The notes under the pieces: model-generated
Told to the model about the DNA's origin: nothing
The model's database searches: none
The model's input: the letters and a program-made list of their open reading frames with translations, nothing else
Source of the DNA: JAEUIE01 sp047602475
GTDB taxonomy: Bacteria > Planctomycetota > Planctomycetia > Gemmatales > HRBIN36
Direction: 5' to 3'
NCBI GenBank assembly: GCA_047602475.1
Contig: JASGHE010000003.1
Coordinates: forward strand, 1,116,001 to 1,180,000
DNA length: 64,000 nucleotides
In this document: positions 9,269 to 16,671 of the stretch, piece by piece
Layout of the letters: each line of letters starts with the position of its first letter
Numbering within the stretch: the stretch's first letter is position 1
Program-made: the position numbers and the translations under genes

Positions 9269-9368
9269 TGTGGCAGGGTTATTCGGTACTCCGAATGACC
9301 CTGTGGATGTGCAAAAACCTTGGTTGTTTCACAGGGTCATGCATGAGTACATGCATAACCCTGCCACA
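9269..9368. repeat. TGTGGCA-type composite palindrome, copy 1
   Basis: The ends TGTGGCAGGG and CCCTGCCACA are exact inverted repeats. Each half holds its own small hairpin, TTCGGTACTCCGAA and GCATGAGTACATGC. Related elements with different stems lie at 10031-10182, 15118-15241, 33311-33410 and 38693-38793. Confidence 0.75.
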
Positions 9369-9488
9369 TCACTCCCGTTATCGGCAAGCTCCTGAATGCC
9401 TGGAATAATCACGAAGGTTCACGAAGGTTTTTCCTTGTGAACCGCCTCCACCTCGGCTACGATCCTGACTCTCCTCAGGTATTCCGCC

Positions 9489-10028
9489 ATGCAATCCAAA
9501 GCTGCCAACGTCACTGACTACCTGGCTTCGCTCCCCGCCGATCGCCGCGAAGCCATCACCGAAGTGCGCAAAACCATCCTCGCCAACCTCGATAAGGATT
9601 ATGTCGAAGGCATGTCCTACGGCATGATCGGCTACTATGTGCCGCACAGCGTCTATCCGCCCGGCTATCATTGCGATCCGAAGCAGGGTCTCCCTTTTGC
9701 CGGGCTCGCCTCGCAGAAGAATCACATGTCGGTCTACCTGATGTGCCTGTACAGCAACAGCGACGATCTGAAGCGTCTCGAAGCCGCCTTCAAGAAGGCC
9801 GGCAAGAAACTCGATATGGGCAAGTGCTGCATTCGCTTCAAGAAGCTCGACGACCTGCCTCTGCCCGTCATCGGCGACTTGATTCAGCGCGTCCCTGCCA
9901 GGAAGTACATCGAGTATTACGAATCAGCCATCAACACCAGAACCGGCGAGAAAGTAGTCAGGAAGCCGGCAGCGAAGAAGAAGAAGGTAGTGGTTGCAAA
10001 GAAGCAAGTGGCGAAAGGGAAGCGATAA
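9489..10028 (+). CDS. DUF1801 domain protein with Lys-rich tail
   Basis: The product has 179 residues. The DUF1801 (YdhG-like) pattern is clear: VTDYLASLPADRREAITEVR at the N-terminus, KNHMSVYLMCLYSN in the middle, and KCCIRFKKLDDLPLPVIGDLI near residue 120. The family fold is known but its biochemical role is not. The final ~30 residues are Lys/Val/Ala-rich (RKPAAKKKK..KGKR), which could bind nucleic acid. The gene stands alone between two TGTGGCA palindromes. Confidence 0.8.
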   Translation: MQSKAANVTDYLASLPADRREAITEVRKTILANLDKDYVEGMSYGMIGYYVPHSVYPPGYHCDPKQGLPFAGLASQKNHMSVYLMCLYSNSDDLKRLEAAFKKAGKKLDMGKCCIRFKKLDDLPLPVIGDLIQRVPARKYIEYYESAINTRTGEKVVRKPAAKKKKVVVAKKQVAKGKR

Positions 10029-10030
10029 AC

Positions 10031-10182
10031 TGTGCCACACTCCAGCGTGTACTCACGTCGGGGTGTGGTTGCGAAGAACGAAATCCCATTTTCATCGTCA
10101 GCGTTTGATATCGAGCGATAGGTGATTACGACCTGTGCCATGCACCCACACCCCGCCGGACATACCGGCGTTGTGTGGCACA
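10031..10182. repeat. TGTGGCA-type composite palindrome, copy 2
   Basis: TGTGCCACAC and GTGTGGCACA are the outer arms. The inner hairpin CGTGTACTCACG sits in the left half and CCGGACATACCGG in the right. The element begins three bases after the stop of the DUF1801 gene. From 10183 to 10421 I see nothing else definite; it is presumably the promoter region of the sigma gene. Confidence 0.7.
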
Positions 10183-10421
10183 GTCTTGTTGCAGAAGGGC
10201 TAATACCAAGTACGATGGCAAGCACAGGCTGCGAAGGTATGAATATCCCGTGCCTGCCATCGTGTCTCGGGTGACGCTGTGAAGCGTCATCTTCCTAGAC
10301 TGCTTTGCCCGCGAATTATTCCCGCTTTCATCCACACGCAGGGAATATTCATCAAATCGTCAGGTATATACATAAGAAAGCGTGGTTGATGCTGTCACGA
10401 ATCGTCATGCGAAGGTGAAGA

Positions 10422-10940
10422 TTGCAACGGCATGAACGGGCGCAGTTCGCGGAAGCACTCCTGGTGCACCTCGATGCCGCCTACAATTTGGCGCGTTGGT
10501 TGACGCGAGATGACCATGCTGCGGAAGACGTGGTGCAGGATGCCTACTGCCGCGCCCTCAAATACTATAAAGGCTTTCGTGGCGGGGCCGAGAGGCCCTG
10601 GCTCCTCCGCGTCGTCCGAAGGGCCGCCTACGATTGGCTCGCCAAGAACAAGCTCTCCCGCGCCATGGCCTCCTTTGACGAAGAGCTCCATACCGGTACC
10701 GGCGATTTCAGTGCGGAAGAACAGTTCCTCAAGCAGGTCGATCTCGAAATGCTGCGTGCCTCCATCCTCCGGCTACCCGAACCTTTTCGTGAAGTGACGG
10801 TGCTCCGCGACATCGAAGGAATCAGTTATCAGGAAATCGCCGACATCATCAGAGCTCCGATCGGAACAGTCATGTCAAGGTTGTCCCGCGCCCGCAGGCA
10901 ACTGCAACAGATGTTGATGGCCCATACTCAACCCGAATGA
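10422..10940 (+). CDS. ECF sigma-70 factor
   Basis: The product has 172 residues. Region 2 is seen in LARWLTRDDHAAEDVVQDAY (residues ~24-43) and in PWLLRVVRRAAYDW. Region 4 is seen in LPEPFREVTVLRDIEGISYQEIADI and GTVMSRLSRARRQL. The start is TTG after AAGGTGAAG; no better ATG or GTG keeps region 2 whole. The stop overlaps the next gene by ATGA, so translation is coupled to the anti-sigma factor. This is a classical ECF/zinc-anti-sigma arrangement, in contrast to the kinase-linked sigma factors elsewhere in the window. Confidence 0.92.
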   Translation: MQRHERAQFAEALLVHLDAAYNLARWLTRDDHAAEDVVQDAYCRALKYYKGFRGGAERPWLLRVVRRAAYDWLAKNKLSRAMASFDEELHTGTGDFSAEEQFLKQVDLEMLRASILRLPEPFREVTVLRDIEGISYQEIADIIRAPIGTVMSRLSRARRQLQQMLMAHTQPE

Positions 10941-11716
10941 GGATTCACTTGAACTGCCGGCTCACTCTGCCCCTGTTGAATGGCTACGTCGATGGCGAAC
11001 TCCCTGCCGCCGATCTGCAGCGCGTCAGCGACCATCTGGCCGAATGCCCCGCCTGCGCCCAGCAGGTCAGCGATCTTCAAACGCTCCAGGCTGCCCTGAC
11101 TTCCAAGGCGATGTATCATCACGCCCCGGGTACCCTGCACGCCAGGGTGGCCCAAGCCCTGGTTGCAGCCCCCGCGACTTCCCTGTTCACTCAGCCAATC
11201 ACGTTGAAATCACTGGCCGCTGTGGCAGCGAGCGTCGTCACCCTGGCCAGTATCGTTTGGCTCGGTGCAGCTTGGTTGAACCAGCCTGGCCCCTCGCTTG
11301 CCGATCTCACGCTGAGCAGCCATCATCAGGCCGTCGCCTGCAATGCCCAAACGCAAGTCAACTCCTCTGACCCCCAGGTGGTTCAGAGATGGTTTGTCGG
11401 GAAGAACAGCCTCCGGGTGCTGGTCCGCGATCTTTCTGCGCACAAGTTCACCCTCGTGGGCGCCCGAGTCGAGAAGGGCGAGTCCTGCAACATTCCCGTT
11501 CTGGTCTACAGTTCCCATGGAAAGACCGTGAGCTTGTATCACTACCCGGCTCAAAGTGATAAAAATCGTCGCCCCTGCGCCATTGCCTCGCCCGAGTATC
11601 AACTCTCCAACTGGTCTGATAAGCAGGCAGCCTACTGGGCCGTTTCCGATATGACCCAGGAACAACTCGCCGAGTTTGTCAATGTAATGAAGAGCATCAC
11701 CGGATCGAGAAAGTAA
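10937..11716 (+). CDS. Membrane anti-sigma factor with zinc-finger domain
   Basis: The product has 259 residues. The N-terminus carries the zf-HC2 pattern: LLNGYVDGELPAADLQRVSDHL, then H-x3-C-x2-C at HLAECPAC (residues ~33-40). A transmembrane helix lies at ~92-113 (LAAVAASVVTLASIVWLGAAWL). The remainder, outside the cytoplasm, contains three or four Cys and resembles the sensor part of planctomycete anti-sigma factors that respond to oxidation or envelope stress. It overlaps the sigma gene by four bases and should bind and silence it until a signal arrives. Confidence 0.9.
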   Translation: MRIHLNCRLTLPLLNGYVDGELPAADLQRVSDHLAECPACAQQVSDLQTLQAALTSKAMYHHAPGTLHARVAQALVAAPATSLFTQPITLKSLAAVAASVVTLASIVWLGAAWLNQPGPSLADLTLSSHHQAVACNAQTQVNSSDPQVVQRWFVGKNSLRVLVRDLSAHKFTLVGARVEKGESCNIPVLVYSSHGKTVSLYHYPAQSDKNRRPCAIASPEYQLSNWSDKQAAYWAVSDMTQEQLAEFVNVMKSITGSRK

Positions 11717-11810
11717 GCCGACGATGGGGATCCGGTAGTAAGTCCGGACTGCTGGTCTGTTGCCCGCAGGGCATACGGCGAACAGCCCAAGGGTTGCCGA
11801 AGCAATGCTT

Positions 11811-11873
11811 AGCCTCGCTGCCTTCGCCCTTTGGATCGGCTGGCCCCGGAGGCGGAAGGTTGTTGCGGTGTGA
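11811..11873 (+). pseudogene. Remnant: last 20 codons of a beta-propeller gene copy
   Basis: The sequence encodes SLAAFALWIGWPRRRKVVAV then stop. It differs in only a few positions from SLAAFALWIGYPRRQKVVAV, the exact end of the complete gene at 12135-13346. Homology stops abruptly before AGC at 11811 but continues downstream into the palindrome. This is the debris of a duplicated gene-plus-palindrome unit. Confidence 0.85.
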
Positions 11874-12091
11874 CTCTCCGCTCGGGGTGTTAGCCCCGGG
11901 GGGGCGATGGTCAGTAGCCAGGGGCGCAAGCCCCTGGAAAAGGGTGTGAGAATCTTAGAGCCCCGGATGGGGCGATGGTGAAGTGGATGTTGTCACCATC
12001 GCCCCATCCGGGGCTCTTGTTATTAATTCTCGCTCACCGGCGGCTTGCGCCGCCGGCTACTGACCATCGCCCCTCCGGGGCTAACACCGGT
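11874..12091. repeat. Large nested palindrome, copy 1
   Basis: The outer arms GGTGTTAGCCCCGG and CCGGGGCTAACACC pair. The next pair includes GGTCAGTAGCC and GGCTACTGACC. Inside lie GCCAGGGGCGCAAGCCCCTGG and GAGCCCCGGATGGGGCGATGG, the latter facing its own complement across GAAGTGGATGTTGTC. With the preceding gene remnant it forms a ~280-bp direct repeat of 13284-13562. Confidence 0.85.
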
Positions 12092-12134
12092 CTTCACCAT
12101 TGCAATCCACCCCCGCAGCCGTTACGCTCACGTC

Positions 12135-13346
12135 ATGAAAAGAAAGTGGCGAATAGGCCGTGTCATTCTGGCGGTGCTGTTGCTCTGCCTGGCGGGCGTA
12201 GGGTTCTACGCTTGGCCGAGGGGACCACGGTGGCAGGTGGAACGTGAGCAGGCGTTGGGGTTTGATTTGAAGCAGGGATTATTATTCACTATCAATGGCA
12301 ACAAGCAACAATCAAATGACCAGTGCGAACTGCATGGCTTAGACCTAGCGACAGGGGAGCGTCGAATAAGCAAGTCAATAGATCTGAAGGGTGCTAACTG
12401 GGTTTTCCCAACTCAATGTAGTGCTGTTCTCTCTGCAGACTGCAGCACGATAGCTTGTTATGTTGATATTGAGTCTTCGATTCAGGTGTTCGACGTTCGT
12501 CAGGAATGTAAACGGCTGTTCATCGCTGATCAGTTTATTATTGATAGTATTGGACTCTCTTCGCACGGAGAACTTCTCGCAATTAACAGTCTTGAGAGAG
12601 TATACGTCTGGGACTGCCGTACTGGACAGATCAAGTATCAGCAAAGAATATCCGGGGCAAACAAGCACTACTCTCGAATGGAGCTATTTCGATCTCATAC
12701 CGAATATCTGCAATTCAGTGACGATGGACGATATCTGGCTGTCGGCAGTGACGAAGATTGTGTTGTCGTTTTTGACATGTTGACTGGGCGCGAGATAGGA
12801 AAGTGCCCTGATAGTCGTATACCGCTCTTTCTTCCGGACAGCAGGACATTAATTGCCATGCCGGATATTCTGGGGGCTGGCAAGGTGCAATGGTATCAGA
12901 TTGAAGAAGAAGCTGTCAAGCCATTGACCCTTTCGAGAGACATTGACCCGTTGCTTGAGAGGCTGGTGGGCACCAGTCCGAAGCAGTTCTTGACTGTTAG
13001 AGAATGGGACTCCGCGCCTGGGAGAACCCTGCCGACTTGGATACCAGTTTCACTTCGTGACCGAGTTAATGCCGCTCTGGATTGGACGAAACACACACTG
13101 TACATTCAGTCGATAAGTAACAGCACAGGCCTGGTTCGCGATGAGTTTCCCCTTCGAGTCAATTCATTCGTCGAATGCAAAATTACACCCGATGGTTTGT
13201 TGTTAGCAATGGAAGAGTACGATTCACTCTCCCTCTGGGACCTCCCACCCCGCCGCTCCCTCACCTGCTGGCTGATCTGCTCCAGCCTCGCTGCCTTTGC
13301 CCTTTGGATCGGCTACCCTCGGCGGCAGAAAGTTGTTGCCGTGTGA
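12135..13346 (+). CDS. Membrane-anchored WD40/beta-propeller-like protein
   Basis: The product has 403 residues from the ATG at 12135. A transmembrane helix or uncleaved signal lies at ~7-27 (VILAVLLLCLAGVGFYAWP). The body has WD-like strands with LQFSDDGRYLAVGSDEDCVVVFDMLTG, ITPDGLLLAMEEY and LSLWDLPP. A second hydrophobic helix at ~380-395 (LTCWLICSSLAAFALWIG) ends near the C-terminus. The domain between the helices would face the outside. It shares architecture with 16672-18473 and 31810-33297. The gene lies exactly between two direct copies of a large palindrome. Function is unknown; propellers usually bind protein. Confidence 0.75.
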   Translation: MKRKWRIGRVILAVLLLCLAGVGFYAWPRGPRWQVEREQALGFDLKQGLLFTINGNKQQSNDQCELHGLDLATGERRISKSIDLKGANWVFPTQCSAVLSADCSTIACYVDIESSIQVFDVRQECKRLFIADQFIIDSIGLSSHGELLAINSLERVYVWDCRTGQIKYQQRISGANKHYSRMELFRSHTEYLQFSDDGRYLAVGSDEDCVVVFDMLTGREIGKCPDSRIPLFLPDSRTLIAMPDILGAGKVQWYQIEEEAVKPLTLSRDIDPLLERLVGTSPKQFLTVREWDSAPGRTLPTWIPVSLRDRVNAALDWTKHTLYIQSISNSTGLVRDEFPLRVNSFVECKITPDGLLLAMEEYDSLSLWDLPPRRSLTCWLICSSLAAFALWIGYPRRQKVVAV

Positions 13347-13562
13347 CTGTCCGCTCGGGGTGTTAGCCCCGGAGGGGCGGCGGTCAGTAGCCAGGGCGCA
13401 AGCCCCTGGAAAATGGGTGTGAGATTTTTGGAGCCCCGGATGGGGCGATGGTGAAGTGGATGTTGTCACCATCGCCCCATCCGGGGCTCTTGTTATTAAT
13501 TCTCGCTCACCGGCGGCTTGCGCCGCTGGCTGACTGACCGACGCCCCTCCGGGGCTAACACC
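13284..13562. repeat. Gene end plus large nested palindrome, copy 2
   Basis: The repeat begins inside the last 21 codons of the beta-propeller gene and runs through the palindrome, ending at GGGGCTAACACC. It is close to identical to 11811-12091 apart from scattered substitutions and small indels. It fills most of the gap before the PadR gene. Confidence 0.85.
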
Positions 13563-13686
13563 TCGTCGCCGCTTCACTCACTCTGATTGTGACTGGCGTT
13601 CCTCCACATTTCCCTTGACACCTATCTCACCTCACACCATAATACCTAGAACTCCGATGTATCGAATTCCTTTGCTCGTGGACATC

Positions 13687-14016
13687 ATGGATACCGAACT
13701 CCTCAAAGGCACCTTGTCGCTCCTCATCCTCTCCCTGCTCAGCAGGAAGGCGATGTATGGCTACGAGATCGCCGCCACTGTGCATGCTGATACCGAGGGG
13801 GCCTTCACCTGGCGCGAGGGGTCGCTCTATCCCAGCCTGCACAAGTTGGAGCAGGGCGGCCTCATCACCGGCGAATGGGAAGAGAAAGAGACCGGTCGCA
13901 AACGCCGCTACTACCACATCACCAAACGGGGCAGGGCGATCCTGAAAGAGAAAGAAGAGTCATGGCGGGAACTCGGCAAGGCGGTCAACAGCATCCTGGA
14001 GAAGTCCCATGAATAA
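13687..14016 (+). CDS. PadR-family transcriptional regulator
   Basis: The product has 109 residues from ATG 13687, the usual PadR length; an ATG at 13660 would add nine residues. Winged-helix signature: LKGTLSLLILSLLSRKAMYGYEIA, EGSLYPSLHKLEQGGLI, then the wing KRRYYHITKRGRAIL. PadR proteins repress membrane or transport genes in response to small molecules. The stop overlaps the next gene by eight bases, so it is translationally coupled with the HAAS-like membrane protein, a common pairing. Confidence 0.92.
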   Translation: MDTELLKGTLSLLILSLLSRKAMYGYEIAATVHADTEGAFTWREGSLYPSLHKLEQGGLITGEWEEKETGRKRRYYHITKRGRAILKEKEESWRELGKAVNSILEKSHE

Positions 14017-15067
14017 GCCCATCAATCAGTTGGAACAATACCTCCAGCAAGTGTGCAAAAGCATGGGCGGCCCGAGGGCGTTGCGCGACCATGTGCGCCA
14101 GGAACTGCGTGAGCATCTGCTCGACGCAGCAGCCCAGCACCAGGCCTCGGGCCAGTCGGAAGAGGCGGCCATGGATCGAGCGATACAGGAGTTCGGTCAG
14201 CCTGAAGCAGTGCGATCCGAACTCGAAGCCACCCATGGCCACCGCATGATGATGGCCATGGTCCTCGACAAAGCTCTCGAATGGAAGGAGAAGACGATGA
14301 AAGCGAAATGGCTCTGGACGACATGGACCTATCTGATGGTAGTCGGCGTCATCGCCCTGGAGATTTTCTTCCTTTTCTTCCAGTTCATCTACATCATCCC
14401 CAAGATCAAGAAACTCAAGTACGATGGTTTCTTTACGGTCAACGAGCAGTCAGCACCGCCCGTCACCTGGATGCTTGATTTGCTGAGCCAGCTGTGTGAC
14501 GCAGCCGACAAAATCACCTGGTGGGTCATCTTAATGATCATCGCTTTATGGGGCCTATTCGAGTGGCGGGTGAAAAGCGAGAACAAGACGTTCATTCGTC
14601 TCTCAGTGCTAGGCACGGTCGCCCTGGGGCTGCTGGTGGTGGTCGTCATGATGGCAGGGACACTGGTCGTGCTTCCGGTTGTTACTATTCCAGCGATGCG
14701 ACCTGTTGCCCATGCTGGAGCTATGGACTCGATGACGGCGATTGACAAGATGACTACGACGCTGGATATTGCACTGGTGAAGCCCGACTGGGATAGTCTG
14801 CAAGCACAGGCACTAGCAGTCCAGATTACCAACGCTCTCAAGAGGTTCACCGAAGGGCCGATGCTCGGATCTCTGGCGAAATGGGATGGCCGGACCTTGG
14901 ACGACATTCAGGCTAAATGGAAAGCTCTTCAGGAAGAGTTCGAGAAAGTGCAGCAAGCGATCCAGGGGAAGGACGCGCCGCAAGCCCAACAAGCGCTGAA
15001 AGCCTTCCGGACGAGGTTCGATTCGTTCCAGGAGTTGGTGAAGCAACCGGTGAAGCCGGTACCGTAG
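14009..15067 (+). CDS. HAAS-like membrane protein coupled to PadR
   Basis: The product has 352 residues. Residues ~1-80 are a helical cytoplasmic domain with MGGPRALRDHVRQELREHLLDAA and AIQEFGQPEAVRSEL, which fits the HAAS/permease-prefix domains found beside PadR regulators. Transmembrane helices lie at ~106-130, ~170-187 and ~200-228. The C-terminal ~110 residues form a soluble helical tail (LQEEFEKVQQAI). In known pairs the membrane protein works with the regulator in sensing envelope stress or transported compounds; no permease domain is present here. Confidence 0.8.
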   Translation: MNKPINQLEQYLQQVCKSMGGPRALRDHVRQELREHLLDAAAQHQASGQSEEAAMDRAIQEFGQPEAVRSELEATHGHRMMMAMVLDKALEWKEKTMKAKWLWTTWTYLMVVGVIALEIFFLFFQFIYIIPKIKKLKYDGFFTVNEQSAPPVTWMLDLLSQLCDAADKITWWVILMIIALWGLFEWRVKSENKTFIRLSVLGTVALGLLVVVVMMAGTLVVLPVVTIPAMRPVAHAGAMDSMTAIDKMTTTLDIALVKPDWDSLQAQALAVQITNALKRFTEGPMLGSLAKWDGRTLDDIQAKWKALQEEFEKVQQAIQGKDAPQAQQALKAFRTRFDSFQELVKQPVKPVP

Positions 15068-15117
15068 GTGGGACCATATCCACATCACTATCGCCCGTGA
15101 ATGGCTGGTCGAAGACC

Positions 15118-15241
15118 GTGCCACACTTCGGCGGTACTCCGTCGGGGTGTGGTTTCAGAGAACTTCGTCTGATTCACCAGGTGATTGGCGTAACTCTTCA
15201 GCAACCACACCTCGATGGACTACCATCGAAGTGTGGAACAG
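15118..15241. repeat. TGTGGCA-type composite palindrome, copy 3
   Basis: Outer arms GTGCCACACTTCG and CGAAGTGTGG pair. Inner hairpins are GCGGTACTCCGTC and GATGGACTACCATC. The element sits between convergent genes. Confidence 0.7.
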
Positions 15242-15248
15242 TTGAATA

Positions 15249-15821
15249 CTACGCCTCGAACTCAACCCGTTCGTAGATCGCTGTCAGCGGAATGGAAATA
15301 TCCAACGAGTCGAGTCTGAGTAGATCGGAGAGTTGTCGGTATTCCCTGAGGAGCCAGCTACCATCGGGTTGTCGGGCATGATGTTCGATCAGCACCCGGT
15401 CCTGGCTGACGAGGATGTAGTCTTGAAGGGAAGGCATCTGGCGGTAAGCGAAGAACTTGCTGCCACGATCAAAGGTCGCTGTCGAGGGCGAAAGAACTTC
15501 GACGATGACGATGGGATTGAGAAGCGTGTCTTTGTTGTTGTCGAGGAATTTGATTTTACTACAGGCGACGGCAACATCGGGATAATAGTAATTGTCGTGA
15601 TTGGGGCTGACACGCATTTCACTGATGAAGACTTCGCAGGCACCGTTCGGCATGAGCGTGCGGAGTTGGCTGTAGATGTTCCCCGACAGGTGATTGTGAT
15701 TACGCTTGGCCCCTGCCATGGCGAAGGCTTCGCCGGCGATGTACTCGCTTTTGAACTCTGCCAGCCTTTCGGCTTTCAGATATTCTTCCGGCGACAGTGG
15801 TTTCCTGGGAGCGGCAGACAT
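15249..15821 (-). CDS. Uma2 family (DUF820) endonuclease-like protein
   Basis: The product has 190 residues. Family landmarks are SPEEYLKAE at the start, E-x-Y-I-A-G (SEYIAGEAFAMAG), NHLSGNIYSQLR, EVFISEMRV, YYYPDVAVAC and IVIVEVLSPST..DRGSKFFAYR. The D and E..K residues match the restriction-enzyme-like PD-(D/E)xK core. Uma2 proteins are abundant in planctomycetes and cyanobacteria; their biological targets are unknown. The gene is alone, with no methylase or antitoxin beside it. Confidence 0.88.
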   Translation of the reverse strand: MSAAPRKPLSPEEYLKAERLAEFKSEYIAGEAFAMAGAKRNHNHLSGNIYSQLRTLMPNGACEVFISEMRVSPNHDNYYYPDVAVACSKIKFLDNNKDTLLNPIVIVEVLSPSTATFDRGSKFFAYRQMPSLQDYILVSQDRVLIEHHARQPDGSWLLREYRQLSDLLRLDSLDISIPLTAIYERVEFEA

Positions 15822-16141
15822 GTTGAAACCTCGTTGAGCTTCTGCTTCAGTCTATCTTGAAAGGAATTGAACAAGAATGCAACCGAAAAGGATACGTAGC
15901 CTTTTGCACAACTTGCAAGGCAGTGAAAAAGCATAACCCCTTGCATCTTCACCATTTACACCCTTACCCTACTTCTTCCAAAAAGTAGTCACTTCCTGTT
16001 GGCACCCCGCCCATTCGTCCCTACGATATACCGTTGCCGCTATGGAGATGGTCTATCTACTGAACCGGGCGGCGGGTTTGGTGGATGGGAGCGACGATTC
16101 GGACTCTACTTTATCGAGTCCTTTAGTGGTCAGGAGTGTTT
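15822..16141. other. Divergent intergenic region with rpsU leader hairpin
   Basis: This 320-base gap between the divergent Uma2 and rpsU genes has no ORF. A small hairpin GGACTC/GAGTCC occurs at 16101-16121, just before the rpsU ribosome binding site. It could be part of an rpsU leader. No clear -35/-10 pair stands out. Confidence 0.4.
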
Positions 16142-16345
16142 ATGCCTTTGCGGATGCGTGTGAACGACAAGGAACCAATCGGGTTGGCCCTCAGGCGGTT
16201 CAAGAAACTGCTTGAACGGAGCGGCATCTTCAAGGAACTCCGTAAGCGCAAACACTACGAGAAGCCCTGCGAGCTTCGCCGACGTGCCCAGCTCCGCAAG
16301 CGCAGCGCGATCCGCAAAGCCCTCCAGCTCAAGGGTGGCGTCTAG
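16142..16345 (+). CDS. rpsU: 30S ribosomal protein S21
   Basis: The product has 67 residues, the expected size for S21. The pattern is LRMRVNDKEPIGLALRRFKK, then GIFKELRKRKHYEKP and the strongly basic helix RRRAQLRKRSAIRKAL. AGGAG lies 6 bases before ATG 16142; a GTG six bases upstream overlaps that site and is rejected. S21 binds the platform of the small subunit near the 16S 3' end. It is transcribed alone and followed by a strong terminator. Confidence 0.95.
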   Translation: MPLRMRVNDKEPIGLALRRFKKLLERSGIFKELRKRKHYEKPCELRRRAQLRKRSAIRKALQLKGGV

Positions 16346-16396
16346 TAGCTAGGAGTTAGAAGCTCGGAGTTAGTAGGAATACTTGTGATATCTGCT

Positions 16397-16429
16397 CATC
16401 CTCGATCATTTGATCGGGGATGTTTTTTC
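16397..16429 (+). terminator. Rho-independent terminator of rpsU
   Basis: CATCCTCGATCA pairs with TGATCGGGGATG (one G-U) around TT, followed by six T residues. Confidence 0.88.
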
Positions 16430-16430
16430 T

Positions 16431-16604
16431 CCCCTCTCCCCTGGAGGGAGAGGGGCCGGGGGTGAGGGGGTACTCAATCGACCTTCCGGTTGAAAACAAG
16501 ATACTTCCGATCACCTGACTGTGCTTCATCTCGGATACAACATGGGTGAACTCAATCAAGAGACCCCCTCAGCCCTCTCCCTCCGGGGAAGAGAGGAACC
16601 AAAC
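16431..16604. repeat. REP-like inverted pair, GGGAGAGGGG family
   Basis: The left unit (CCCTCTCCCCTGGAGGGAGAGGGG, then GGGGGTGAGGGGG) faces a degenerate inverted unit near 16560-16604 (ACCCCCTCAGCCCTCTCCCTCCGGGG). TCAATCGA/TCAATCAAGAG borders each inner side. The arrangement is the same as at 36443-36602. Confidence 0.75.
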
Positions 16605-16671
16605 TTCTACCCTCGATTCCATCGCCTGGATCGGTTATGCTCAGGGCATCACGCTCCTGAGTAAGTGGAAC

